DNA of 64,000 nucleotides, from assembly GCF_000241345.1 (NCBI RefSeq), contig NZ_BAED01000054.1:39035-103034 (forward strand), written 5' to 3'. The translations under genes were made by a program, and so were the position numbers. Below the pieces are notes generated by a model that did no database searches, was not told the origin of the DNA, and saw only the letters and a program-made list of their open reading frames with translations. Below are positions 18,486-28,617 of this stretch, piece after piece; position 1 is the first letter of the stretch; each line of letters begins with the position of its first letter. The stretch is from Gordonia amarae NBRC 15530 (lineage in GTDB: Bacteria > Actinomycetota > Actinomycetes > Mycobacteriales > Mycobacteriaceae).

Positions 18486-19709
18486 ATGCGCGCTCCCGAC
18501 CAGCGACCACATCCCGAGGGTGTCCGGCCGCGGCCGCTGGGCTGGGTGATCTTCGCGCTGGCGCTTGGCGGCTTCGGGATCGGGACCACCGAGTTCGTGT
18601 CGATGGGGCTGCTGCCCACCATCGCCGGCGCGCTCGGCGTGACCGAGCCGACCGCGGGTCACCTGGTGTCGATGTACGCGCTCGGCGTGGTCGTCGGCGC
18701 GCCCGTCATCGCTGCGCTGACCGCGCGCATGTCGCGGCGCACCCTGCTGATCGTCCTGATGGCCGCCTTCACCCTCGGCAACCTGACCACAGTGCTCGCG
18801 CCGTCGTACCCGCTGCTGCTGGCGGCCCGCTTCGTCGCCGGACTGCCGCACGGGGCGTACTTCGGGGTGGCCGCGATCGTGGCGGCCCACCTCGCCGGGC
18901 CGCGCAACCGGGCCAAGGCGGTGGGCATGACGATGCTGGGGCTGTCGGTGGCCAACGTCGCCGGGGTTCCGCTGGCCACCTGGCTCGGCGACACCTTCGG
19001 GTGGCGCGCCGCCTACGTCGTGGTCGTCGCGGTCGGCGTGCTCACGTTGCTGGCGCTGCTGCGCACGCTGCCGCCGCTGACCGACATGCGGGTGACCAAT
19101 CCGCTCACCGAACTCGGCGCGCTGCGGCGTTCGCAGGTGTGGTTCACCTTGTTCATCGGCATCGTCGGCAACGGTGGGCTGTTCGCGTTCTACACCTACC
19201 TCAATTCGACCCTCACCTCCCTGACCGGCGTCGGGTCCGGCGCGGTGCCATGGGCGCTGATGCTGTTCGGTCTCGGCATGGTCGCCGGCAACATCGTCGG
19301 CGGGGCGGTGGCCGACCGGAATGTGACCGCCGGCATCGCGGGCGGACTGGGAGCGATGGTCGCCGTGCTGATCGCGTTCGCGGTGTGCGCGCAGGTCGCC
19401 TGGGCCGCGTTCGCGCTGACCTTCCTGGTGGGCATGGCCGGGGCGTCGATGATCCCGGCGCTGCAGACACGTCTGATGGATGTGGCCGACGACGCGCAGA
19501 CGCTGGCGGCGTCGATGAACCATTCGGCGCTCAACGTCGCCAACGCAATCGGCGCCTGGATCGGTGGTGTGGTGGTGGCGGCGGGACTGGGCTACCGCGC
19601 ACCCTCGCTGTTCGGGGCCGGGCTGGCGGCCGGCGGGTTGCTGATCCTGGTTCTGGCCGTAGTGGCACGCAGGGGTGCGCCGGCCACCACTGTCGCGGTG
19701 CGGACGTAG
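18486..19709 (+). CDS. MFS transporter, DHA1 drug:proton antiporter type
   Basis: A 407-residue protein with about 12 transmembrane helices. The first helix ends in GGFGIGTTEFVSMGLLP, a signature of the AraJ/chloramphenicol-efflux branch of the major facilitator superfamily. The loop 2-3 motif and the antiporter-type helix with ARFVAGLPHGAYFG are visible. The ATG at 18486 is chosen; a GTG at 18459 is an alternative, and no good Shine-Dalgarno fixes the choice. Likely an exporter of drugs or metabolites, substrate unknown. It is divergent from metY and ends 11 bp before xthA. Confidence 0.85.
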   Translation: MRAPDQRPHPEGVRPRPLGWVIFALALGGFGIGTTEFVSMGLLPTIAGALGVTEPTAGHLVSMYALGVVVGAPVIAALTARMSRRTLLIVLMAAFTLGNLTTVLAPSYPLLLAARFVAGLPHGAYFGVAAIVAAHLAGPRNRAKAVGMTMLGLSVANVAGVPLATWLGDTFGWRAAYVVVVAVGVLTLLALLRTLPPLTDMRVTNPLTELGALRRSQVWFTLFIGIVGNGGLFAFYTYLNSTLTSLTGVGSGAVPWALMLFGLGMVAGNIVGGAVADRNVTAGIAGGLGAMVAVLIAFAVCAQVAWAAFALTFLVGMAGASMIPALQTRLMDVADDAQTLAASMNHSALNVANAIGAWIGGVVVAAGLGYRAPSLFGAGLAAGGLLILVLAVVARRGAPATTVAVRT

Positions 19710-19720
19710 GCTCGGGTGCC

Positions 19721-21696
<1,976 letters not shown>

Positions 21697-21736
21697 GGTA
21701 CCTTTCCCTCGCACCGTGACGAGGGAGACGTCGGGG

Positions 21737-22807
21737 ATGAGTTCTGCGGTCGATTCGGCGAAGGACGCTGTCGCCACGGGGAAGGAGAAGTTCGAGGAGG
21801 CACAGGAGCGCTGGCCGTCTCTCAAACACATCCTCGATACCGTCGCCCGGTACGGCGACCGCCGCGGCAACCTGCACGCGGCCGGTATCACGTTCACCGG
21901 CATCCTGGCGCTCATCCCGATCCTGATGGTCGCGTTCGCCATCGCCGGTTATGTGCTGGCCGGCAATCAGGGCCTGCTCGACGATATCCAGGATTCGGTG
22001 GTCGAGCAGATGCCCGGGGATATGGGCACCCAGGTCTCCGACCTGATCGATTCGGCGATCGCCTCCCGCGCCACCGTCGGTGTCGTCGGTCTGCTCGGTG
22101 CCGCGCTGACCGGTATCGGATGGATGTCGGGTGTGCGGATGGCGCTCACCGAGATCTGGGGCGGCCGCATCAAGCGCAGTGCGATCAAGGCGAAGCTCGG
22201 CGACCTGGCGATCTTCGTGGTCGTCGGCCTGGCGTTCGTGATCACCCTGGGGCTCAGCGCCCTCGGCAGCAGTGGGCTGCTCCCTCAGATCATGGATTGG
22301 CTGTCGATCGATGACATGCCGTGGGCCTCGACGCTGATCCGGGTGGTCTCGATCCTGATCTCGGTAACCGCGTCCGGGCTGCTGTTCACCTTCGTGCAGT
22401 CCCGGCTGCCGCTGATGGACGTGCCGTTCCGCAACTGCCTCAAGGCGGGCTTCCTGATGGCCGTCGTCTTCGAGATCCTCAAGGCGTTCGGCGGGATCTA
22501 CCTGACCTCGGTGATGAGCGGGCCGGCGGGCGCGGCGTTCGGCTCGATCATCGGCATCATGGTGTTCGCGTACCTCGCCTCGCGGATCCTGTTGTACGTC
22601 ACCGCCTGGTGCGCGACCGACCCCAAGAACGCGGCCTTTCAGGTGGTCGACGAGATCGAACCGCCGGCCGAGGAGGACGCCCAGCGGCCGGTGGTGGTCT
22701 CACCCACGTACTCGGTGAGCGCGATGCCGCCGCCGTCGGTGATCGCCGGTGCGGTGGCCGCCGGGGCGGTGCTGGCGGCGTCGATCGCCGGGCTGATCCG
22801 CCGCTGA
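21737..22807 (+). CDS. YihY/virulence factor BrkB family membrane protein
   Basis: A 356-residue integral membrane protein. The YihY/UPF0761 core has six hydrophobic helices (about residues 50-280), starting with the family segment AAGITFTGILALIPILMVAF and including GGRIKRSAIKAKLGDL. A Pro-rich C-terminal tail of about 70 residues ends in another hydrophobic helix. The ATG at 21737 is preceded by GTCGGGG; a GTG at 21716 is less likely. The family is of unknown function, despite older ribonuclease BN annotations. It follows trpS by 40 bp, the same order as in mycobacteria. Confidence 0.9.
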   Translation: MSSAVDSAKDAVATGKEKFEEAQERWPSLKHILDTVARYGDRRGNLHAAGITFTGILALIPILMVAFAIAGYVLAGNQGLLDDIQDSVVEQMPGDMGTQVSDLIDSAIASRATVGVVGLLGAALTGIGWMSGVRMALTEIWGGRIKRSAIKAKLGDLAIFVVVGLAFVITLGLSALGSSGLLPQIMDWLSIDDMPWASTLIRVVSILISVTASGLLFTFVQSRLPLMDVPFRNCLKAGFLMAVVFEILKAFGGIYLTSVMSGPAGAAFGSIIGIMVFAYLASRILLYVTAWCATDPKNAAFQVVDEIEPPAEEDAQRPVVVSPTYSVSAMPPPSVIAGAVAAGAVLAASIAGLIRR

Positions 22808-22849
22808 TCCGGCCGAATCCGCGCATCGTCGCGAAATTCTCCGGCTCGA

Positions 22850-22876
22850 TGTCGAAAATGGGTGGGCGGCGACGTC
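22850..22876 (+). promoter_or_regulatory. Candidate ECF42-dependent promoter
   Basis: TGTCGA (22850-22855) is followed after 17 bp by CGTC (22873-22876). As I recall from the literature on ECF42 sigma factors, their target promoters read TGTCGA at -35 and CG(A/T)C at -10, upstream of DGPF genes. This site lies 57 bp before the DGPF gene that precedes the sigma gene, so it would make the operon autoregulated. Confidence 0.6.
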
Positions 22877-22933
22877 TCCCTGGTGAGCGTGCGACCACAC
22901 GGGGCCACGCCGCACCAATCGAAGGAGACCATC

Positions 22934-23341
22934 ATGGCCAAGTACCTGCTGCTCAAGCATTATCGCGGTGGCCCGGCGCCGATCGTCGACACACCACTGG
23001 ACCAGTGGACCCCTGAGGATCAGTCCGCCCACTTCCGGTACATGGAGGAGTTCGCCGACAGACTCCGCGAGAGCGGCGAGTACGTTGCCTCCCAAGCTCT
23101 TTCGCCGCAAGGTACGTTCATCCGGTTCGACGGCGGGGGCAAACCGCCCGTCACCGACGGCCCCTTCGCCGAGAGCAAGGACCTGATCGCCGGCTTCATG
23201 CTGATCGACGTCGACTCCTTCGACCGCGCCAAGGAACTGGCCGCGGAACTGTCGGCCGCGCCCGGCCCGGGCGGTGCGCCGATCTGTGAATGGCTCGAAT
23301 TGCGCCCGATGTACGATAACAATCCGATGGATGAGGGGTGA
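22934..23341 (+). CDS. YCII-related (DGPF domain) protein
   Basis: A 135-residue protein with the typical start MAKYLLLKHYRGG and the defining motif TDGPFAESKD (about residues 77-86). These small ferredoxin-like-fold proteins are almost always encoded next to ECF42 sigma factors; a role as sensor, enzyme or ligand-binding protein is unproven. GAAGGAGA lies 5 bases upstream of the ATG. Its stop overlaps the sigma factor start (GTGA), so the two are translationally coupled. Confidence 0.92.
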   Translation: MAKYLLLKHYRGGPAPIVDTPLDQWTPEDQSAHFRYMEEFADRLRESGEYVASQALSPQGTFIRFDGGGKPPVTDGPFAESKDLIAGFMLIDVDSFDRAKELAAELSAAPGPGGAPICEWLELRPMYDNNPMDEG

Positions 23342-24456
23342 ACCCTCCGATCATCCCCGAGGTGATCGGCATCCTCGTCCGCAGGGGAGCGGACTTCTCC
23401 TCGGCCGAGGATGCCGTCCAGGAGGCGCTGATCGAACTGCTCGGGGCGTCGTCGCCGCCGCGGGACCCCAAGGCGTGGCTGGTGACCGTCGCATGGCGCA
23501 GGTTTCTCGACGCGACCCGTTCCGAGGCCGCCCGCCGCGATCGCGAGGTGCGCGTGGCGACCGAGCCGGAACGAGGACCGGCACCGGACACCGACGACAG
23601 TCTCTGGCTGTACTTCCTGTGCGCCCATCCCGCGCTGAGTCCGTCGGCGGCGGTGGCGCTGACACTGCGTGCGGTCGGCGGACTCACGACGCAGCAGATC
23701 GCCGACGCCTATATGGTTCCGGTATCGACTATGGCCCAGCGTATTTCACGGGCGAAGCGGGTCATCGCGCAGGAATCGGTCGGGCAGCCAGGGGATCTCG
23801 CCATAGTCCTGCGCGTCTTGTATCTGGTGTTCAACGCCGGTTACTCGCAATCGGTGGACCTTGCGGCCGAAGCGATCCGGATCACCCGGCAACTCGCCGC
23901 CCTGGTCGATGAACCGGAGGTGCACGGCCTGCTCGCGCTGATGATGCTCCACCACGCCCGGCGGGCCGCCAGACACGAGCCGGACGGATCGTTGATCCCG
24001 TTGGCGCAGCAGGACCGAACGCGCTGGGACACAACCGAAATCGCGAGCGGTATCGAGATCCTGCAGGCCACGCTGGCCCGCGACCGCCTCGGCGAGTACC
24101 AGGCGCAGGCGGCGATCGCCGCGCTGCACGCGGATGCCCGCGACGTGGCCGAGACCGACTGGCCGCAGATCGTCGAGTGGTACGACGAACTCCTCGGTTT
24201 CACCGACACGCCGGTGGTGCGGCTCAATCGTGCGGTGGCGGTGGGGGAGTCCGATGGCCCGCACGCGGGGCTGGCCGCGCTGTCGGGTGTCGGTGAGGAC
24301 ACTCCGCGGCACGCCGCGGTCCGGGCGTATCTGTATGAAAAGGCCGGCGATACCGGGCCGGCCATCCGGCTCTACGTCGAGGCCGCCGATGCCGCGACGA
24401 GCGTCGCCGAACGCCGGCATCTGACCAAGCAGGCCGCGAGACTACGCGGCCGATAA
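23338..24456 (+). CDS. RNA polymerase sigma factor, ECF42 group
   Basis: A 372-residue ECF sigma factor with a long C-terminal extension. Region 2 is condensed around EDAVQEALIELL and PKAWLVTVAWRRFLDATRS; region 4 is LTTQQIADAYMVPVSTMAQRISRAKR. Residues from about 150 form a helical, TPR-like domain (VLYLVFNAGYSQSVDLAAEAIR), the hallmark of ECF42. There is no anti-sigma gene, as usual for the group, and the extension is thought to control activity. The N terminus appears shorter than in many relatives, lacking part of region 2.1. It is coupled to the DGPF gene and followed by a strong hairpin. Confidence 0.9.
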   Translation: MNPPIIPEVIGILVRRGADFSSAEDAVQEALIELLGASSPPRDPKAWLVTVAWRRFLDATRSEAARRDREVRVATEPERGPAPDTDDSLWLYFLCAHPALSPSAAVALTLRAVGGLTTQQIADAYMVPVSTMAQRISRAKRVIAQESVGQPGDLAIVLRVLYLVFNAGYSQSVDLAAEAIRITRQLAALVDEPEVHGLLALMMLHHARRAARHEPDGSLIPLAQQDRTRWDTTEIASGIEILQATLARDRLGEYQAQAAIAALHADARDVAETDWPQIVEWYDELLGFTDTPVVRLNRAVAVGESDGPHAGLAALSGVGEDTPRHAAVRAYLYEKAGDTGPAIRLYVEAADAATSVAERRHLTKQAARLRGR

Positions 24457-24498
24457 ACAGTGCGGCCCGCGGACCATCAGATCCGCGGGCCGCACTGT
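24457..24498. terminator. Bidirectional terminator between ECF42 gene and sdhB
   Basis: A perfect 17-bp stem (arms ACAGTGCGGCCCGCGGA and its complement) with an 8-base loop begins right at the sigma gene stop and lies 33 bp from the stop of the oppositely directed sdhB. It is very stable, with no T-run, as is common in actinobacteria. Confidence 0.85.
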
Positions 24499-24531
24499 GG
24501 ACTGAACAGCAGGGGGCTGAACAAGCGGGGG

Positions 24532-25326
24532 TCAGCGTGAGAACATCAGGGCGCGCTTGACTTCCGAGATCGCCTGGGTCACCTGGATACCGCGCGGGCA
24601 GGCGTCGGTGCAGTTGAAGGTGGTACGGCAGCGCCACACACCGTCGACATCGTTGAGGATATCGAGGCGCTCGACGGCGGCCTCGTCGCGGCTGTCGAAG
24701 ATGAACCGGTGCGCGTTGACGATCGCGGCCGGACCGAAGTAACTGCCATCGTTCCAGAAGATCGGGCAACTGGTGGTGCAGCACGCGCACAGGATGCACT
24801 TGGTGGTGTCATCGAAGCGGGCGCGGTCGGTCTGGCTCTGGATCCGCTCGTACGTCGGATCGTTGCCCGAGGTGATCAGGAACGGCTTGATCGCCCGGTA
24901 GGCGTCGAAGAACGGCTCCATGTTGACGACCAGATCCTTCTCCACCGGCAGACCCTTGATGGGTTCGATGGTGATCGTCAGTTCCTTGGCCTTGGCCGCG
25001 TCCTTGGGCAGCAGATCCTTCATCAGGAGCTTGCAGGCCAGCCGGTTGACGCCGTTGACACGCATCGCGTCGGAACCGCACACGCCGTGGGCGCAGCTGC
25101 GCCGGAACGTGAGCGTGCCGTCGAGGTAACCCTTCACGTACAGGAGCAGGTTGAGCAACCGGTCGGTCGGCAGCGCCGGCACGCGGTAGCTCTGGAACCC
25201 CTGCGCGTCAGGATCTTCCGGGTTGAACCGGTAGATCTTGAGCGTGATCATGGTGGCCTCGGCGGGCACCGGGGGCAGCGGCGGCTCGTCGGAACCGGGT
25301 GCGGGCTTGTCCAGGATGGCAGTCAT
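24532..25326 (-). CDS. sdhB: Succinate dehydrogenase iron-sulfur subunit
   Basis: A 264-residue SdhB. The 2Fe-2S plant-type ferredoxin cysteines are in RRSCAHGVCGSDAM and LACK, the 4Fe-4S site is CILCACCTTSCP, and the 3Fe-4S/4Fe-4S C-terminal site is CRTTFNCTDACPRGI. It passes electrons from the FAD of SdhA to quinone in the membrane. The start ATG 25326 overlaps the sdhA stop. An additional 25-residue Pro-rich N terminus precedes the conserved MITLKIYRFNP. Last gene of sdhCDAB. Confidence 0.97.
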   Translation of the reverse strand: MTAILDKPAPGSDEPPLPPVPAEATMITLKIYRFNPEDPDAQGFQSYRVPALPTDRLLNLLLYVKGYLDGTLTFRRSCAHGVCGSDAMRVNGVNRLACKLLMKDLLPKDAAKAKELTITIEPIKGLPVEKDLVVNMEPFFDAYRAIKPFLITSGNDPTYERIQSQTDRARFDDTTKCILCACCTTSCPIFWNDGSYFGPAAIVNAHRFIFDSRDEAAVERLDILNDVDGVWRCRTTFNCTDACPRGIQVTQAISEVKRALMFSR

Positions 25327-27080
25327 CAGTACTTACGCTCCATCGGCTCATAACGGGTCTGCACCACGGGCTTGTAGTCCAGCTCGATGTCGGAGAGAAG
25401 ATCGGTGCCCTTCTTGTACGCCATCGTGTGGCGCATGAAGTTGACGTCGTCACGGGTGGGGTAATCCTCACGGGCATGCCCGCCGCGGGACTCCTTGCGG
25501 TTGATGGCACCGACCACGGTGACCTCCGCCATTTCCAGCAGGAATCCGAGTTCGATGGCCTCGAGCAGATCGGAATTGAACCGCTTGCCCTTGTCATGGA
25601 TGCGGATGTGCGCGTACCGCTCCTTGAGCGCCTGCACGTCTTTGAGGGCCTGCTTGAGAGTGTCCTCGGTGCGGAACACCGACGCGTTGGCATCCATCGT
25701 GGCCTGCAGCGACGTGCGGATATCGGCGACCCGTTCGTGGCCGTGCTCGGACAGCAGCGTTTCCAGCCAGCCGTCGACCATCGTGGTGGGCGCCTCGGGC
25801 AGGGGAACGAACGACGCCGAGTTCGCGTACTCGGCGGCGGCGATACCGGCCCGCCGCCCGAAGACGTTGATGTCGAGCAGCGAGTTGGTGCCGAGCCGGT
25901 TGGCTCCGTGTACGGACACGCACGCGCATTCGCCGGCGGCGAACAGGCCGTGCACGATCTCGGTGTTGTTACGCAGCACCTGGCCCTCGACGTTGGTGGG
26001 GATACCACCCATCACGTAGTGGCAGGTGGGGAACACCGGGACGTACTCGGTGACCGGGTCGACACCGAGGTAGGTGCGGGCGAACTCGGTGATGTCGGGG
26101 AGCTTCTCGTTGAGCACGTCCTCGCCGAGGTGGGTCACGTCGATGTAGACGTAGTCCTTGTTGGGTCCGGCGCCGCGGCCCTCCAGAACCTCCAGCACCA
26201 TCGAGCGGGCGACGATGTCGCGGGGCGCGAGGTCCTTGATGGTGGGGGCGTAGCGTTCCATGAAGCGTTCGCCGTCCACGTTGCGCAGGATGCCGCCCTC
26301 GCCGCGGACCGCCTCGGAGATGAGGATGCCCAGACCGGCCAGACCTGTCGGATGGAACTGGTGGAACTCCATGTCCTCCAGCGGAAGTCCCTTGCGGAAG
26401 ACGATGCCCATACCGTCGCCGGTCAGCGTGTGCGCGTTCGACGTGGTCTTGTACATGCGTCCCGAACCACCGGTGGCGAACACGATCGACTTGGCATGGA
26501 AGACGTGGATCTCGCCGGTGGCCAGCTCGTAGGCGACCACGCCGGTGGCGGTGAGTTCACCGTCCTCGTTCTCCGACAGGCACAGGTCGAGGGCGTAGAA
26601 CTCGTTGAAGAACTCCACGTCGTGCTTGACGCAGTTCTGATACAGGGTCTGCAGGATCATGTGACCGGTACGGTCGGCGGCGTAACAGGCCCGGCGGACC
26701 GGGGCCTTGCCGTGGTCACGGGTGTGACCACCGAACCGGCGCTGGTCGATCCGGCCCTCAGGGGTGCGGTTGAACGGCAGGCCCATCTTCTCCAGGTCGA
26801 GCACCGCGTCGATGGCCTCCTTGGCCATGATCTCGGCGGCGTCCTGGTCGACGATGTAGTCGCCGCCCTTGACGGTGTCGAAGGTGTGCCACTCCCAGTT
26901 GTCCTCCTCGACGTTGGCCAGCGCGGCGCACATGCCGCCCTGTGCCGCGCCGGTGTGGGAGCGGGTGGGGTAGAGCTTGGTGAGGACCGCGGTCCGCGCA
27001 CGGGGAGCGGCCTCGATGGCCGCGCGCATCCCGGCGCCGCCTGCACCGACGATGAGTACGTCGTAGCGGTGTTCCTGCAT
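25326..27080 (-). CDS. sdhA: Succinate dehydrogenase flavoprotein subunit
   Basis: A 584-residue SdhA. The dinucleotide site is VLIVGAGGAGMRAAIEA. SHTGAAQGGM contains the His that binds FAD covalently. The active-site region includes HYVMGGIPTN, and the C-terminal RGGHAREDYPTRDD is typical. It oxidises succinate to fumarate in the TCA cycle. Start ATG 27080, 32 bp after sdhD, with GGAGACC upstream. Confidence 0.98.
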   Translation of the reverse strand: MQEHRYDVLIVGAGGAGMRAAIEAAPRARTAVLTKLYPTRSHTGAAQGGMCAALANVEEDNWEWHTFDTVKGGDYIVDQDAAEIMAKEAIDAVLDLEKMGLPFNRTPEGRIDQRRFGGHTRDHGKAPVRRACYAADRTGHMILQTLYQNCVKHDVEFFNEFYALDLCLSENEDGELTATGVVAYELATGEIHVFHAKSIVFATGGSGRMYKTTSNAHTLTGDGMGIVFRKGLPLEDMEFHQFHPTGLAGLGILISEAVRGEGGILRNVDGERFMERYAPTIKDLAPRDIVARSMVLEVLEGRGAGPNKDYVYIDVTHLGEDVLNEKLPDITEFARTYLGVDPVTEYVPVFPTCHYVMGGIPTNVEGQVLRNNTEIVHGLFAAGECACVSVHGANRLGTNSLLDINVFGRRAGIAAAEYANSASFVPLPEAPTTMVDGWLETLLSEHGHERVADIRTSLQATMDANASVFRTEDTLKQALKDVQALKERYAHIRIHDKGKRFNSDLLEAIELGFLLEMAEVTVVGAINRKESRGGHAREDYPTRDDVNFMRHTMAYKKGTDLLSDIELDYKPVVQTRYEPMERKY

Positions 27081-27112
27081 GAGTCTTGGTCTCCTTTATC
27101 CGACGCGCGAGG

Positions 27113-27568
27113 TCAGTCGACGCTGCTGACGTCGAAGGTGAGAAGGGCATAGGTGCCCATGATCAGCACGAGCAGCATCGACAGGGCCAGCAGGACGTTC
27201 AGCCAGAAGCGGGTCGAATCCTTGCGCGTGTAGTCGGCGATGACGGTGCGCACACCGTTGCCGCCGTGCAACTGCGCCAGCCACAGCATGGTCAGATCCC
27301 AGATCTGCCAGCCCGCCGAGTCCCAGCGCTTGGCCACGAACGAGGCGTCGATGCGGTGCACGCCGTCGTCCCACGCCAGCATGATGAACATGTGGCCGAA
27401 GGTCAGGATGATCAGTGCCAGGCCCGAGAAGCGCATGAACATCCACGCGTTCTTCTCGAAGTTGCCGCCCTTGGGCTTGCGCGGCGAGCGCGGGTTGTCG
27501 AGGCTGGCCGGCCGGACGTGTTCCTTCTCGAGCGTCTTGGCCAGTTTCGGATTTGCTGAAGTGGTCAT
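27113..27568 (-). CDS. sdhD: Succinate dehydrogenase hydrophobic membrane anchor subunit
   Basis: A 151-residue protein with three transmembrane helices after a basic N terminus of about 45 residues. The helices hold the haem/quinone-site type residues in FSGLALIILTFGHMFIML and the loop LWLAQLHGGNGVRTVIADY. It anchors SdhAB to the membrane with SdhC. The start ATG 27568 gives MTTSANPKLAKTLEKEH. It is spaced 12 bp after sdhC. Confidence 0.92.
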   Translation of the reverse strand: MTTSANPKLAKTLEKEHVRPASLDNPRSPRKPKGGNFEKNAWMFMRFSGLALIILTFGHMFIMLAWDDGVHRIDASFVAKRWDSAGWQIWDLTMLWLAQLHGGNGVRTVIADYTRKDSTRFWLNVLLALSMLLVLIMGTYALLTFDVSSVD

Positions 27569-27580
27569 GTCCGTCGGCTC

Positions 27581-27988
27581 CTAGAACGAATGCTGGATCA
27601 GGATCTGCAGGAGCCGGACAGCCATCGCGCCGAACAGCACGACGAACAGGCCGAGAATGCCCCACAGCATCTGCCGCTGGTACTTCGGTCCCTTGCCCCA
27701 GAAGTCGACCAGGATCAACCGCAGGCCATTGAGTGCGTGGAACAGCACGCACGCGACCAGCGCGATCTCCATCAGACCGATGATCGGGGTCTTGTACGTC
27801 TCGACGACCTCCGAATACTTGTTCGGGTCGATGCGGATGACCGCGGTGTCGAGGACGTGAACGAACAGGAAGAAGAAGATTGTCACACCGGTGATGCGGT
27901 GTAGCACCCAGGACCACATGCCTGGATCGCCTCGGTAGAGGGAACGCTTACGCACCGGATCTGGTGCAACCTCGGTCGGCGTACTCAT
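27581..27988 (-). CDS. sdhC: Succinate dehydrogenase cytochrome b556 subunit
   Basis: A 135-residue, three-helix membrane subunit. MWSWVLHRITGV is the SdhC signature (quinone-site Ser and Arg), and FHALNGLRLILVDFW contains the haem-ligand His. The ATG at 27988 (MSTPTEVAPDPV) is preferred to an in-frame TTG 21 bases upstream. First gene of the sdhCDAB operon. Confidence 0.94.
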   Translation of the reverse strand: MSTPTEVAPDPVRKRSLYRGDPGMWSWVLHRITGVTIFFFLFVHVLDTAVIRIDPNKYSEVVETYKTPIIGLMEIALVACVLFHALNGLRLILVDFWGKGPKYQRQMLWGILGLFVVLFGAMAVRLLQILIQHSF

Positions 27989-28094
27989 CGGAAAGTTGGC
28001 CTCCAACACCGTCGATGGATTGGCTGGGCCGACTGCTCACGAACCTGCGGGCGACCCATGCAAGAGACTTTAAACCTATGCTGAGGCCGTCGTT

Positions 28095-28122
28095 AAATTA
28101 CCCGAACACATTTGAGAGACAA
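28095..28122 (-). promoter_or_regulatory. Candidate sigma-A promoter of sdhCDAB
   Basis: On the minus strand TTGTCT (28122-28117) and TAATTT (28100-28095) are separated by 16 bp in an AT-rich patch, about 107 bases before the sdhC start. No other strong hexamer pair is seen in this intergenic region. Confidence 0.45.
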
Positions 28123-28133
28123 GATATCTCGAT

Positions 28134-28152
28134 TTAGGGTTGCCTTACCAAT
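28134..28152. promoter_or_regulatory. Candidate IdeR/DtxR iron box between sdhC and cdd
   Basis: TTAGGGTTGCCTTACCAAT matches 14 of 19 positions of the DtxR-type palindrome TTAGGTTAGCCTAACCTAA, including both arms TTAGG and ACC. It lies 12 bp upstream of the candidate sdhC -35 box and about 60 bp before cdd. Iron control of succinate dehydrogenase, an Fe-S/haem enzyme, is known in related actinobacteria, so a role here is plausible. Confidence 0.5.
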
Positions 28153-28221
28153 GTCCGCGTTGTAGTCGGGGTGGTCACATCGGGGTCCGAAAGTGATGTC
28201 GAGGAGGTTGTGGTGGTCGGG

Positions 28222-28617
28222 ATGACCGAGTGGAAGACGTTGCGAGACAACGCAAGGTCGATGATCGGCAAGGCTTACGCGCCGTATTCGCGGTTCCCGG
28301 TGGGGGCCTCCGCAATCACAGACGACGGCCGTTTCGTGGCCGGATGCAATGTGGAGAATGTCTCATACGGTCTCGGGATCTGTGCCGAGGTGACTTTGGC
28401 GGCGCAGCTGGTGGCCACCGGTGGCGGGCGGCTGCGGGCCGTCGCGGTCTGTGACGCCGACGGTTCGCCGCTGATGCCGTGCGGCCGGTGCAGGCAGGTG
28501 CTCCTCGAATTCGGCGGACCGGGTCTGCTCGTCGACCACGCCGACGGTCCGCGGACCCTTGGCGAGCTGCTGCCCGATGCGTTCGGCCCCGAGGATCTGG
28601 ATCGGATCACCCGATGA
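28222..28617 (+). CDS. cdd: Cytidine deaminase
   Basis: A 131-residue homotetrameric-type cytidine deaminase converting cytidine or deoxycytidine to uridine. The zinc site is GICAEVTLAA (Cys plus catalytic Glu) with PCGRCRQVL (two Cys). FPVGASAITDDG and GCNVENVSYG are substrate-binding segments. ATG 28222 is given; GTG codons at 28210 and 28213 lie closer to the GAGGAGG Shine-Dalgarno at 28201 and could be used. Its stop overlaps the deoA start (ATGA). The cdd-deoA-add order is as in M. tuberculosis Rv3315c-Rv3313c. Confidence 0.94.
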   Translation: MTEWKTLRDNARSMIGKAYAPYSRFPVGASAITDDGRFVAGCNVENVSYGLGICAEVTLAAQLVATGGGRLRAVAVCDADGSPLMPCGRCRQVLLEFGGPGLLVDHADGPRTLGELLPDAFGPEDLDRITR

